Assembly: GCA_024638655.1 (NCBI GenBank)
Contig: JAHEJW010000019.1
Location: 1 to 51,400 of the forward strand
Source: a bacterium
GTDB lineage: Bacteria > Actinomycetota > Acidimicrobiia > Spongiisociales > ZC4RG35
DNA: 51,400 nt
Direction: 5' to 3'
Below the pieces are notes generated by a model. The model made no database searches and had not been told where the DNA came from. It saw only the letters and a list, made by a program, of their open reading frames with translations. The translations under genes and the position numbers were made by a program. The first letter of the stretch is position 1. Each line of letters begins with the position of its first letter. This document shows positions 34,161 through 43,585 of the stretch, piece by piece.

Positions 34161-35429
34161 TCAGGAGTCGCGAGCGATGTCGCGCATTGCCCCCAGTCGA
34201 CGCCGTCGCAGCAGCCCGTAGCCCTCTTCCTCGCCCTCATCGGAGCGGTCGAGCTCCGAGAAGACCTTCTCGAGGAAGGCTTCAGTGTCCTCTTCCACGT
34301 CGCCGTCGGACTCGTCGTCATCGTCGTCATCGTCGTCGGAGCCGGCAAACTCGTCTTCGGGCTCCTCCCACCAGGATCTGTCGTGATCCAGGTCTTCTGC
34401 CGGCTGTTCGGCCACTTCGGCAGGCTCCTTGGTCTCATCGTCGACCTGCCCGACAGGCTCGGTGACCTCGGCGCCAACTCCGGGGATCTGCGACTCGTCT
34501 TGCCACATCGTTTCAGGCTCGCCAGCCGGCTCGTAGCCTGCCGGGGCCTCTTGGAGTGACTCTTCGCCATAACCAGCCGGCTGTCCGACGACGTCATCTT
34601 GGTCTCCGAAACCGGCCGAATAGTCATACTGGGGCGATTCGGCCTCTGCAGCTTCGACCAGCGGCTCGATGCTCTCTGACTCGGCCGCGACGGGTTCGGT
34701 TGCGGGCTCGGCTCCGTGCTCGGATGCCGGGAAATACTCAGGCTCTGAGGTCGCCGGGGTCTGGTAGGCATGCTCGTCGACCATCTCCGTCTGCGCCCTG
34801 AGCAGATCGTCCTGCATCAGACGGGCCACCACCCGCGCGGCCCAGAACTCGGTCGTGCCCAGCTCGCGGGCGATGTGGGTCACGCTGGCACCGGCTCCGA
34901 CCTCGCTGAGCACCTTCCAGGCGTCTCTGCGGATCTTGACTTCTTCGCGGTCGCCCAGATCCCTCAGGAAGGCGATTCTGGCATCCAGATTCGACACCAC
35001 CTGGCTGACCTCTGCCCAGTCTTCGAGACGCTTTCTCGAATCCTCCAGGACCTGTTCGAGCTCGAAGGGACGGGGACTGCCATACCGGGCCTCTACTCCC
35101 TCGGCCACGTCGAAGCTCTCACCATGGAGATTGAGGCGGTAGACGCTCTCGACTGTTATCTCTCGAATCAGGTCGACCACTTCCTGGTCACTGCCATCGA
35201 GCTTGCCCGAAGAGATCTGGGCGGGGTCGACCATTTGAGACTTGCGGAAAAGCGTCTCCAGACCATCATCGGTCGTGGTGGTTGCCAGCGTCATTCCGCC
35301 GCGGGTGACGAAGACTCGCCCATCCACATCGTTGCCTCGGACCGACACGCAGCCACGCTGGCCCGAGCGAATCAGGAGGCGTAGGACCTCGTCCAGTGAT
35401 ACGAATCCCAAATTGCCGGAAAGAGACAC
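34161..35429 (-). CDS. DUF4388 (PATAN-like) protein with acidic disordered tail
   Basis: The exact function is unknown. The 422-aa product starts at GTG 35429, placed by AAGGAG six bases upstream. Residues 1 to about 105 (SLSGNLGFVSLDEVLRLLI, GRVFVTRGGM) look like the DUF4388/PATAN domain linked in other bacteria to motility and signalling. A coiled segment follows, then a winged-helix-like stretch at about 170-212 (ASVTHIARELGTTEFWAARVVARLM). Residues ~220-400 are Glu/Pro/Asp-rich and probably disordered, with eight aspartates at 365-372 encoded by a short GAC/GAT repeat (34314-34337). The end is basic (LLRRRRLGAM). It sits beside the prepilin peptidase, which hints at a pilus or surface role; that is inference. 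Confidence 0.85.
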   Translation of the reverse strand: MSLSGNLGFVSLDEVLRLLIRSGQRGCVSVRGNDVDGRVFVTRGGMTLATTTTDDGLETLFRKSQMVDPAQISSGKLDGSDQEVVDLIREITVESVYRLNLHGESFDVAEGVEARYGSPRPFELEQVLEDSRKRLEDWAEVSQVVSNLDARIAFLRDLGDREEVKIRRDAWKVLSEVGAGASVTHIARELGTTEFWAARVVARLMQDDLLRAQTEMVDEHAYQTPATSEPEYFPASEHGAEPATEPVAAESESIEPLVEAAEAESPQYDYSAGFGDQDDVVGQPAGYGEESLQEAPAGYEPAGEPETMWQDESQIPGVGAEVTEPVGQVDDETKEPAEVAEQPAEDLDHDRSWWEEPEDEFAGSDDDDDDDDESDGDVEEDTEAFLEKVFSELDRSDEGEEEGYGLLRRRRLGAMRDIARDS

Positions 35430-35488
35430 CTTTAGCTCCTTGTTTCTGAAAGCCTCGGGTCCAATTTCGGTATCCCTCCCAACTGTCT

Positions 35489-36271
35489 TTAGACGTTTCT
35501 GGCAGCCTCCACCAAGGGGGCCAAGTCTACGGCTTTGCCCGTCCACCATGAGAAGGAAGCGCGCGCCTGGCGGGCGAGGAACTCCACCCCGTCGACCAGC
35601 GGCAACGCGGTAGCCCTCGCCCCTGCCGCCGCGTGGGTGGGCTGGGCCGCGTATGGAAGGTCGATCAAGCCAACGGCCGCCGCGACCACTGAACCCGGCA
35701 GAGACTCCCTGTTCATACCGAGAGGGGTCGCATTCACCACCAGAGATCCGGCGATTCCCTCACCCCAGGGGATCGCCCCGCTGAGACCGTACCTGGCGAC
35801 CAGATTCTCCGAGTTCCGACTCGATCGGGCCGACACGTAGGCCGGGCGGGACCGGATCGTCGCCAAAGCCGCTCTGGCGGTGCTCCCGGAGCCCAATACC
35901 AGGAGCGGTGCCTTTTCAGGGAAACGTTCGTCGTCGAAAAGCTCCTCGAATGCAATTGCGTCGGTGGAGTGGGCCTCTACGAGACCGCCCACCCCCCGAA
36001 GCGTGTTGACCGATCCCGACGCCCTGGCCGGAGAGGTCAGGTCGTCGGCCAGGGCGCCTGCGGCCGCCTTGAGCGGCATGGTTATGTTGAGACCGGTCAG
36101 GGCGCCATGTCGAAGATCCTCAACTGCCTGCTCCAGGATCGATTCATCCGCTCGGATTGCCCTGTATTCGCCACGCAGTCCTGTCAGCTCGAGGGCCTTG
36201 GCATGGATCGCAGGTGAGCGGGAGTGGGCTACCGGGTCCCCGAGCAGGGCGAGACGGATCGGCTCGTGCAT
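35489..36271 (-). CDS. aroE: Shikimate dehydrogenase
   Basis: This NADP-dependent enzyme reduces dehydroshikimate to shikimate. The 260-aa product has the shikimate-binding HSRSPAIHAKAL, the catalytic-Lys segment NITMPLK (about 62-68), SVNTL, the HSTDAIAF Asp, nucleotide-binding GSGSTARAAL and NATPLGM. ATG at 36271; it follows mltG by 34 nt and is 59 nt before the DUF4388 gene. The ordering ruvX-mltG-aroE is common in Actinobacteria. Confidence 0.95.
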   Translation of the reverse strand: MHEPIRLALLGDPVAHSRSPAIHAKALELTGLRGEYRAIRADESILEQAVEDLRHGALTGLNITMPLKAAAGALADDLTSPARASGSVNTLRGVGGLVEAHSTDAIAFEELFDDERFPEKAPLLVLGSGSTARAALATIRSRPAYVSARSSRNSENLVARYGLSGAIPWGEGIAGSLVVNATPLGMNRESLPGSVVAAAVGLIDLPYAAQPTHAAAGARATALPLVDGVEFLARQARASFSWWTGKAVDLAPLVEAARNV

Positions 36272-36305
36272 GGCGCCAGTTTCGCATCCTCAAGGCTGTC
36301 GTCGG

Positions 36306-37406
36306 TCAGGGAAGGATCCCCTCTTCACGCGCCTTGGCGACATTGGCGTTGTGCTCATCGAGGGTCCGGGCGAAGGCATGGTTTCCTTCGAGGTCGGAGA
36401 GGACGTAGAACAAGAACTCGGTCTCTGCCGGGGCGGCCGCCGCTGCCAACGAGGCTCGTCCAGGCGCGGCGATCGGCGTCGGGGGCAGACTGGTCGTCGC
36501 ATAGGTGTTGTAGGGCGAGTCGACCGACCGATCGAATTGACCCACGTCGCGGGTGTCTAGCGCGTAGAGCACGGTTGCATCGATCTCCAGGGCCATTCCC
36601 AATGCCAGGCGGTTGTGGATGACACTGGACACGAGCGGCCTCTCCTCCTCGACGCGAACCTCGGTCTCGATCATCGAGGCAACGACCATCCCCTGATAGA
36701 CCGTGTACCCCAGTTCCTCCCAGGCTGTCCAGTCGATCGAATTGACCCTCTGTTCCATGGTGGAGGCAAGACGCTGAAGAATGTCCTCCGGGCCGACATT
36801 CCTCGAGAACTCGTAGGTGTCCGGGAACAGCAAACCTTCCCAATCCCTCAGCTCCCGCTGCTCAGGGAGTTCTCGAAGCGAGGTCGAGACAGAGCCGTCC
36901 AGCAATGCTTCTTCGAAATCCGAGTAGTCGTGATCCGTGATCTCGGCCAGCTTTGCCAGGATCTCCTCCACACGGAGACCCTCGATCACAGTCACGCGAA
37001 ACACCGCGGGCCCCGGCCCGCTGACGAGCATTGCGACGACGTCGGCCGGGTCCATGAGTGTGACCATGTCGTATGTGCCCGCTTGAAGACGTTGGGCCGC
37101 ATCGACACTTCTGACCGCCACCTCGAACTCGAGGGCGGACCTGACCACACCCTGGGCGGCGAGAAGGGCCCCGATGTCCTGGCCTGACGACCCGCTTGGT
37201 ATCTCCACGGTCACAGGCTGGCCCGGCTCGACGTCCACCGGCGCGTTGCCGACGTCGTCTGAGCCGATGGCCTGGCCCACCTGTCTCCCCAGGTAGGAGG
37301 CACCTCCGATGACAACCACGGCGGACAGAGCGACGATTCCGACGATCGTCACGGCGCGCGTTGCCCTCGCCCATGCCGGGCGCTCGGGTACGGGGTCGAA
37401 TGTCAC
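36306..37406 (-). CDS. mltG: Endolytic murein transglycosylase MltG (YceG)
   Basis: This membrane-anchored enzyme cuts nascent glycan strands, terminating their growth. The 366-aa product has a single N-terminal transmembrane helix (about 17-40), a LysM-like region (VEIPSGSSGQDIGALLAAQGVV), then the YceG catalytic domain with MVVASMIETEVRVEEERPL holding the catalytic Glu. SSVIHNRLALGMALEIDATV and SPYNTYATTSLPPTPIAAPG follow. GTG start at 37406. The C-terminus LDEHNANVAKAREEG is intact, so it is full length. Confidence 0.96.
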   Translation of the reverse strand: MTFDPVPERPAWARATRAVTIVGIVALSAVVVIGGASYLGRQVGQAIGSDDVGNAPVDVEPGQPVTVEIPSGSSGQDIGALLAAQGVVRSALEFEVAVRSVDAAQRLQAGTYDMVTLMDPADVVAMLVSGPGPAVFRVTVIEGLRVEEILAKLAEITDHDYSDFEEALLDGSVSTSLRELPEQRELRDWEGLLFPDTYEFSRNVGPEDILQRLASTMEQRVNSIDWTAWEELGYTVYQGMVVASMIETEVRVEEERPLVSSVIHNRLALGMALEIDATVLYALDTRDVGQFDRSVDSPYNTYATTSLPPTPIAAPGRASLAAAAAPAETEFLFYVLSDLEGNHAFARTLDEHNANVAKAREEGILP

Positions 37407-37427
37407 GTTCTCGCCCTTATCGACGTA

Positions 37428-37856
37428 TCAGCTGTCATGTGAGTTCCCATTGCCCGCCAGTTGGTCCAGATATGCCTGGAGAATGATGGCAGCAGCCACC
37501 TTGTCGACTGTTTCACGTCGCATTCGACGTTTCATGCCCGATCCAAGGAGTGCTTCCTCGGCGATCCTGGAAGTGAATCGCTCGTCGACATACACCACAC
37601 CGAGACCGGTTGCGTCGCAGAGCTCATCGCCCAGTCGACGTGCCCCCTCGGCAGCACCTCCCTCCCGACCGGACAGACCGGTGGGAAGTCCGATTATCAG
37701 CGCGGCTACGTCGTATGTGGAAACGAGATCTCTGACGCGGCCGATGATCTCGTGGCGCGGCACCACCTCCAAAGGACGTGCGGTGAGTCCCAAACCGTCC
37801 GAGATCGCCAGCCCGACGCGTTTGGTTCCGTAATCGATTCCCAGATAGCGGGCCAC
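37428..37856 (-). CDS. ruvX: Holliday-junction-resolvase-like protein RuvX/YqgF
   Basis: This RNase H-fold nuclease, linked to 16S rRNA 5' maturation and to recombination in different bacteria, has 142 aa. The motifs are YLGIDYGTKRVGLAISD (first Asp), VVYVDERFTSRIAE (Glu) and RETVDKVAAAIILQAYLD (last Asp). GTG start at 37856, three bases after the alaS stop. The alaS-ruvX-mltG trio is widely conserved. Whether the main role here is rRNA processing is not visible. Confidence 0.96.
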   Translation of the reverse strand: MARYLGIDYGTKRVGLAISDGLGLTARPLEVVPRHEIIGRVRDLVSTYDVAALIIGLPTGLSGREGGAAEGARRLGDELCDATGLGVVYVDERFTSRIAEEALLGSGMKRRMRRETVDKVAAAIILQAYLDQLAGNGNSHDS

Positions 37857-37859
37857 GTT

Positions 37860-40481
37860 TCAGAGGTTTCCCAGGGCGCTCTCGGCCTCGGCACGGACGA
37901 GGTCGAGGGCCTCGTTCATCCGATCTCCATGAGGCCCACCAGCCTGGGCGAGTTCGGGGTCACGTGATCCACCACCACCAAGGACTCCTGCGGCCTTGGC
38001 AATGACCTCTCCCGCAGAGACGCCCTGCTCTACCAACTCCTTGGAGGCGACGCCGATCAGAGAGCCCTTCCCGTCGGCGGTGGCCCCTAGCACGATCAGT
38101 CCGGGGCCGCTCAGCTTCTCCCTGACACCCAGGCCGAGCTGACGTAGCTCGTTTCCACCGAGCTCGCCGGCACTGTCGACCACCAGCCGGAAGTCTCCAA
38201 CTTGTCCGGCCTTTGCTGCCAGCTCATCGGCAAGCGAGCTCCTCCTCTGGCTATGGATCGCATCGAGTTGTTCTTCCAGGCCGGCGACTCTCTCCAGCAG
38301 CGCATCGACCCGAGCAGGCACCTCTGCAGGGGGGGCTTTGAGCAGTCCTCCCGTGTTCGCCAGAGCCTGTCTCACCTCGACCAGATGGCTATATGCACTC
38401 ATCCCGGTCAGAGCTTCGACTCGTCTCAGGTTGGAGCCGATCGATGACTCAGATGTGAGGATCAGAGGTCCGACCTGCCCCGCGGTGGATGTGTGGGTCC
38501 CCCCGCAGAACTCCGTTGAGAACTCCCCCACCTGCACCACCCGCACCCTCTCACCGTATTTGTCCCCGAAGAAGGCGATCGCACCCATCTCCTCGGCTTG
38601 ATCCTTCGTGGTCTCGATCGTGGTGACCCGGGAGTTCTCGACGAGTCTCTCGTTGACTTCACCTTCGATGACTGCCAGGTCTTCACGCGGGACTTGCGAG
38701 AAGTGGGAGAAGTCGAAGCGAAGTCGCCCTGGCTCGACCAGGGAACCGGCCTGGTTTGCATGGTCCCCGAGCACATCTCGGAGCGCCCAGTGGAGGACAT
38801 GTGTGCCGGTATGGCTCTTCCTGATCGCCTCGCGCCGAGGGCTGTCGATGGTCGCCCGCGCCGGCTGGCCGACAGCAAGCCGCCCCTTGATGACCCTCGC
38901 GCTATGACCATGGAGACCCTGGATGACATGCCGGGTGTCCGAGACCACCGCCGTTCCGGTGTCCGTCTCGATGAGGCCGCTATCCCCCACTTGCCCACCT
39001 GCCTCGGCATAGAAGGGCGTCTTGTCGAGAAACAACTCCACGACCTGTCCTTCCTCGGCGCTGTCGACCACTTCACCGTCAAGGACCATCGAGAGAATCG
39101 ACCCGTCAGACGTTTCGAAGTCGTAACCGACAAACTCGGTGAGACCGTGGTGATCGATCACGTCTCGGTAGACCTCCGCGGCCTCGATTGTCTCAACCCC
39201 CTTCCATGCTGCTCGGGCACGCTCACGTTGCGCCTGCATCTGGCTCTCGAACTCCGCCACATCAACGTCGACCCCGCGCTCCGCGGCGATTTCTTTTGTC
39301 AGATCGATAGGAAAGCCGTAGGTGTCGTGGAGCTTGAACGCGATCGAGCCGCTCAGCCTGCTGGTTTCGTCGGTCAACTCGGTGTCGAGGAGTTGATGTC
39401 CCGAGTCGAGCGTCTTCCTGAACTTCTCCTCCTCCCGCGTCACGACGTCGAGAATGAAGTCCTTTCGCTCCTCGAGATCCGGATACCCATCGCTCATGGC
39501 TTCAACGGTGGCCTCAATCAACCGTGACATGACAAGTCCCGAGCCGCCGTACTGCCAGGCGTGTCGCACCGCGCGTCTCAAGACCCGACGCAGGACGTAT
39601 CCACGGCCGTCGTTGGACGGGATCACACCGTCTCCGATCAGGAAGGTCACCGTGCGGCCGTGGTCCGCAAGGATTCGCAGCGAAACGTCGGAGCCTTCGC
39701 CCGCGCCGTACTCGAGGCCGGTGTATGCCTCGGCCGCCCCCAGCACGTGACTTGTCGTGTCGATGTCGAAGACCGAAGGGACGTCTTGTAGTACGGCGGC
39801 GATCCGGTCGAGGCCCATGCCGGTGTCGATGTTCTTCGCGGGGAGATCACCGACGACGTGATAGGGCTCGTCCTGGATGTTCTGCATGAACACCAGGTTC
39901 CAGATCTCGATGTAGCGGTCCTCGTCCCCACCGATCGGCCCGCCTTCGGCGCCGAACTCGGGACCGCGATCCCAGAAGATCTCCGAACTGGGCCCACAAG
40001 GCCCCGGTACACCCATCTGCCAGAAGTTGTCCTTGCCACCCCGCTGGACTCTTTCGGCCGGCACACCGACGTCGTCTATCCAGATCGCCTCAGCCTCGTC
40101 GTCTGTCTCGTGAACCGTGTACCACATGCGCTCTGGGTCGAGCCCGAGGACCTCGGTGCAGAATTCGTAGCCCCAAGGAATCGCCTTTTCCTTGAAGTAG
40201 TCACCGAAAGAGAAGTTGCCGAGCATCTCGAAGAACGAGAGATGACGCTTGGTCGTCCCGATGATGTCGATGTCCACCGTTCGGACGCACTTCTGCACCG
40301 ACACGGCACGATCCCAGGGTGGATCCTCCTCTCCCAGGAAGTAGGGCTTGAACGGCACCATCCCGGCGTTCGTCATGAGCAACGTCGGATCGACAGGTAT
40401 GAGCGACGCCGACGGTCTGACCTCGTGGTCTCTCTCGGCGAAGAAGCTGGTGAATGCTTCGCGAATCTGATTGCTCTTCAA
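37860..40481 (-). CDS. alaS: Alanyl-tRNA synthetase
   Basis: AlaRS charges tRNA-Ala and edits Ser/Gly. The 873-aa product has the class II catalytic domain (start SNQIREAFTSFFAERDHE, FFEMLGNFSFGDYFKE), the tRNA-recognition region, the editing domain with zinc ligands in HTGTHVLHWAL and FCGGTHTSTAGQVG, and a C-Ala domain ending with GGGGSRDPELAQAGG. Length matches E. coli AlaRS. TTG start at 40481 with GGAAG 6-7 nt upstream is needed for the conserved KSNQIRE. A 64-bp gap upstream contains no clear promoter. Confidence 0.97.
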   Translation of the reverse strand: MKSNQIREAFTSFFAERDHEVRPSASLIPVDPTLLMTNAGMVPFKPYFLGEEDPPWDRAVSVQKCVRTVDIDIIGTTKRHLSFFEMLGNFSFGDYFKEKAIPWGYEFCTEVLGLDPERMWYTVHETDDEAEAIWIDDVGVPAERVQRGGKDNFWQMGVPGPCGPSSEIFWDRGPEFGAEGGPIGGDEDRYIEIWNLVFMQNIQDEPYHVVGDLPAKNIDTGMGLDRIAAVLQDVPSVFDIDTTSHVLGAAEAYTGLEYGAGEGSDVSLRILADHGRTVTFLIGDGVIPSNDGRGYVLRRVLRRAVRHAWQYGGSGLVMSRLIEATVEAMSDGYPDLEERKDFILDVVTREEEKFRKTLDSGHQLLDTELTDETSRLSGSIAFKLHDTYGFPIDLTKEIAAERGVDVDVAEFESQMQAQRERARAAWKGVETIEAAEVYRDVIDHHGLTEFVGYDFETSDGSILSMVLDGEVVDSAEEGQVVELFLDKTPFYAEAGGQVGDSGLIETDTGTAVVSDTRHVIQGLHGHSARVIKGRLAVGQPARATIDSPRREAIRKSHTGTHVLHWALRDVLGDHANQAGSLVEPGRLRFDFSHFSQVPREDLAVIEGEVNERLVENSRVTTIETTKDQAEEMGAIAFFGDKYGERVRVVQVGEFSTEFCGGTHTSTAGQVGPLILTSESSIGSNLRRVEALTGMSAYSHLVEVRQALANTGGLLKAPPAEVPARVDALLERVAGLEEQLDAIHSQRRSSLADELAAKAGQVGDFRLVVDSAGELGGNELRQLGLGVREKLSGPGLIVLGATADGKGSLIGVASKELVEQGVSAGEVIAKAAGVLGGGGSRDPELAQAGGPHGDRMNEALDLVRAEAESALGNL

Positions 40482-40545
40482 GTGATCTTCCCGGATCGGG
40501 TGGAGCCCGCGAGGTTAACGACCGGCCGGGCCAGGGCCGACTCGA

Positions 40546-42330
40546 TTAGTCCGTTTGGGTGTCGGCAGGCTCGGGGCTGGGCGAAGCCTCTTTGCGCAGT
40601 TTTGCCTCGGCGCCCAATTCGACTCCCAACTCCCGGAGCTGAATTGGCTCGACCCAGGTCGGAGCCCCGGTCATCGGATCCTGCCCACTCTGCGTCTTTG
40701 GGAACGGAATCACCTCCCGTATCGAAGGCTCGTTTTGCAGAACCATGACGAGACGGTCGATCCCGAAGGCAAAGCCCCCATGGGGAGGTGTCCCATACTG
40801 GAGTGCCTCGAGGAACCATCCAAACCGTCGCTCCGCGGTCTCTTCGTCGATACCGAGGATCTCGAAAACCTGTCGCTGCACGTCGGGATCATGGATCCTG
40901 ATCGAGCCGCTGCCCAGTTCCACTCCGTTGAGGACCACGTCATAGGCTCTCGAGATTGCGTTCTCCGGATCATCTCTCATCTGATCGATCGACGCCGGTG
41001 AAGTGAACGGGTGGTGGGAGAAGGTGATCTCACCGTCCTCGTCCTCCTCGAACAGGGGAAAGTCCACCACCCATAGAAAGGCCAGCTCCGCGTGACCCTG
41101 GGGCCTTCCGAGATCGAGACGGAGGCCACCCAGTACATCAACCACAGTCCTCCACTTGTCGGCCGCGATCAATATCACGTCGCCCGGCCCCGCATCCAAC
41201 TGCTCGATCAGGCCCTTTGTCTCGGTATCGCTGAAGAACTTGGCCACAGGCGACCGGACGGCTCCGTCCTCCTCGACCACGACCCAGACGAGACCCTTTG
41301 CCCCCAACTCCTTGGCCCGGTCCGTGATCGCATCCGCCCGGCTCCTGGGCCATTCCTGAGGCCCGGCATTGATCGCCTTGACAGTCCCGTCATCCTCCAG
41401 GGCACTGCTGAATACGCCAAAGCCCGTGTCTGCGAAGACGTCCGACAGGTCGGTTATCTCCATGGCGAACCTCAGGTCGGGCTTGTCGGTCCCGAAGCGG
41501 TTCATGGCGTCCCGCCAAGTGAGACGTTGGAAAGGTGTGGCAATCTCGATTCCTCGAAGGTCGCGGACGACCTCGGCCAGCACGGTTTCGATCGTATCCA
41601 GGACGTCGTCTTCTGCCCAGAAAGCTCCCTCGAGGTCCAGTTGGGTGAACTCGAGTTGGCGATCGGCTCTGGAATCCTCGTCCCGATAGCACCGGGCAAT
41701 CTGGAAATAGCGCTCGACACCCGAGATCATCAAGAGTTGCTTGAACAGCTGTGGCGACTGGGGAAGAGCGTAGAACTCCCCTTGCTGGAGGCGGGACGGA
41801 ACGAGCATGTCCCGAGCCCCCTCCGGGGTGGAGTTGACCAATGTCGGGGTCTCGACCTCGAGAAACCCCTCCCCGTCCAGGGTTCGCCGTATGGCCGCAG
41901 TGGCCTTTGACCGTGCCCTCAGGTTGGCCGCCATACGCGGCCGCCGGAGATCGAGATAGCGGTGCTTCAAACGCACCATCTCGTCCACATCCCTCCGATC
42001 GTCGAGCATGAACGGCAGTGTCTTGGACGGCGCCAGGATCTCGATATCGGCTGCGCCTATCTCGACATCGCCGGTTGGAAGCTCCGGGTTCTCCGTGCCT
42101 TCGGGTCGACGACGAACCTCACCTGTCACCCGCACGCAGAACTCCATCCTCAGGTCGTGGACACTCGGGTGCTCCTCGGGATCGACGACGACCTGTATCA
42201 GCCCGGAAGCGTCCCTGAGGTCGAAAAACTCCACGCCTCCGTGATCACGCCTTCGCTGGACCCAACCGGCCACCGTGACTCTCGAGCCGGCATCGTCGGC
42301 GCCGAGCTCGCCTGCTCGGTGGGTTCTCAT
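40546..42330 (-). CDS. aspS: Aspartyl-tRNA synthetase, probably non-discriminating
   Basis: This 594-aa bacterial-type AspRS has an N-terminal OB fold (GSRVTVAGWVQRRRDHGG), the class II core with PQSPQLFKQLLMISG and RYFQIARCYRDEDSRADRQ (motif 2), an inserted GAD domain and motif 3 GGFAFGIDRLVM. The RRRDHGG histidine and a Gly in the RPEGTENP loop are features reported for non-discriminating enzymes that also charge tRNA-Asn; E. coli has Leu there (RRRDLG). That would require GatCAB, not seen here. ATG at 42330 overlaps the hisS stop (ATGA). Confidence 0.96.
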   Translation of the reverse strand: MRTHRAGELGADDAGSRVTVAGWVQRRRDHGGVEFFDLRDASGLIQVVVDPEEHPSVHDLRMEFCVRVTGEVRRRPEGTENPELPTGDVEIGAADIEILAPSKTLPFMLDDRRDVDEMVRLKHRYLDLRRPRMAANLRARSKATAAIRRTLDGEGFLEVETPTLVNSTPEGARDMLVPSRLQQGEFYALPQSPQLFKQLLMISGVERYFQIARCYRDEDSRADRQLEFTQLDLEGAFWAEDDVLDTIETVLAEVVRDLRGIEIATPFQRLTWRDAMNRFGTDKPDLRFAMEITDLSDVFADTGFGVFSSALEDDGTVKAINAGPQEWPRSRADAITDRAKELGAKGLVWVVVEEDGAVRSPVAKFFSDTETKGLIEQLDAGPGDVILIAADKWRTVVDVLGGLRLDLGRPQGHAELAFLWVVDFPLFEEDEDGEITFSHHPFTSPASIDQMRDDPENAISRAYDVVLNGVELGSGSIRIHDPDVQRQVFEILGIDEETAERRFGWFLEALQYGTPPHGGFAFGIDRLVMVLQNEPSIREVIPFPKTQSGQDPMTGAPTWVEPIQLRELGVELGAEAKLRKEASPSPEPADTQTD

Positions 42331-43538
42331 CGGGCTGTTCTGAACCAACTGGAAACCTCCTCGAGGGGCCGCTCGGCCCTCCCGTCACGTGTCTGAATGT
42401 CGACCGGCTGCCCGTCGCCTCTCCAAACGAGGACGACAGGGGCCCCGGCTCGGGACGCCGTCCGAAACTGAGCCTTGACCGAACGGCCCTCGGTGTCGAA
42501 GTCGACTCGGAGCCCGTCTCGTCTCAAACTCGAGGCAGCGATCAGTGCGTCTGCGGGCCCGGTCTCGGAGACCAGATAGGCGTCCAGGGGTGTATCGATC
42601 TCCTGGCCGACGGACAACATGATTCGGTCCACGCCCAAGGCAAAGCCGACCCCGGGAGCTCTCCGCCCTCCGATGGCCTCGGCGAGGCCGTCGTAGCGTC
42701 CTCCGCCACCCACCGCGTTCTGGGCGGCATCCAGGGCCCGACCGACGTACTCAAATGCAGTTCGGGTGTAGTAGTCGAGGCCGCGTACCAGCCCATCGTC
42801 CTCGACATAGGGAACCTCGAGCTCCGCGAGCAGGCGCTTCACTGTTTCGTGGTGCTCGGTACAAGAGTCGCAGAGGTGATCGATCATCCGGGGATGGTCG
42901 ACGAGTTTTGGGCCATCGGCCTTCGAGTCGAGGACACGCAGGGGATTCTTGTCGATCAGCTCTGCCGAGCTGTCGGTCAGCTCCGACTCCTTCGCCCTCA
43001 GATAGGAGCGCAGCTCATCTACGAAGACCGGTCTGCATTCGGAGTCGCCGAGACTGTTGATCGTCAATTCGAGCTCAGGCACACCGATGTCTGTGAGATA
43101 CCGAAAGCCCAGCTCGATGACCTCGGCATCGGCTTCCGGGCTCTCCACATCCATGTATTCCACGCCGACCTGGAAGAACTGGCGCCGCCTACCGGCCTGA
43201 GGGCGTTCGTATCTGAAGAAGGGGCCGGAGTAGGCAGCCTTCCAAGGTCCTTGATGGCCAGAATTGAGAAAGGCGCGCACCACTCCCGCCGTCCCCTCCG
43301 GGCGAAGGGTCACCGAGCGTCCCCCCTGATCGGTGAAGGTGTACATCTGTTTGGTGACTACCTCGGTGGTATTGCCTACACCCCTCTCGAAGAGGTCGGT
43401 CGACTCGATCACCGGAATGAGCACCAGCGGGTAGCCATATCTCTCCGCCCAGCTCTCCCATTGGCGAAGAGCAGCACGCCAGGACTCGGACTCGGGCGCG
43501 AGAACGTCATCGGTGCCTTTGGGAGGCTGGAAGCTCAT
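42327..43538 (-). CDS. hisS: Histidyl-tRNA synthetase
   Basis: This class II synthetase has 403 aa. It carries KGTDDVLAPES at the start, motif 1, TLRPEGTAGVVRAF and SGPFFRYERPQAGRRRQFFQVG (motif 2), the histidine-specific RGLDYYTRTAFEY, and GGGGRYDGLAEAIGG with GVGFALGVDRIM (motif 3). A C-terminal anticodon-binding domain covers about 310-403. ATG at 43538. It lies between the metallo-hydrolase and aspS, as in mycobacteria. Confidence 0.97.
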   Translation of the reverse strand: MSFQPPKGTDDVLAPESESWRAALRQWESWAERYGYPLVLIPVIESTDLFERGVGNTTEVVTKQMYTFTDQGGRSVTLRPEGTAGVVRAFLNSGHQGPWKAAYSGPFFRYERPQAGRRRQFFQVGVEYMDVESPEADAEVIELGFRYLTDIGVPELELTINSLGDSECRPVFVDELRSYLRAKESELTDSSAELIDKNPLRVLDSKADGPKLVDHPRMIDHLCDSCTEHHETVKRLLAELEVPYVEDDGLVRGLDYYTRTAFEYVGRALDAAQNAVGGGGRYDGLAEAIGGRRAPGVGFALGVDRIMLSVGQEIDTPLDAYLVSETGPADALIAASSLRRDGLRVDFDTEGRSVKAQFRTASRAGAPVVLVWRGDGQPVDIQTRDGRAERPLEEVSSWFRTAR

Positions 43539-43585
43539 GAATGCGGGAGGTTACCGGCGGAAAGAGGTCAAACCCATCTGGGTTC

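Noticed and set aside
40482-40545. T-box or promoter upstream of alaS
   Set aside because: The 64-bp gap is too short for a T-box, lacks the AGGGUGGNACCGCG-type sequence, and shows no convincing -35/-10 pair.
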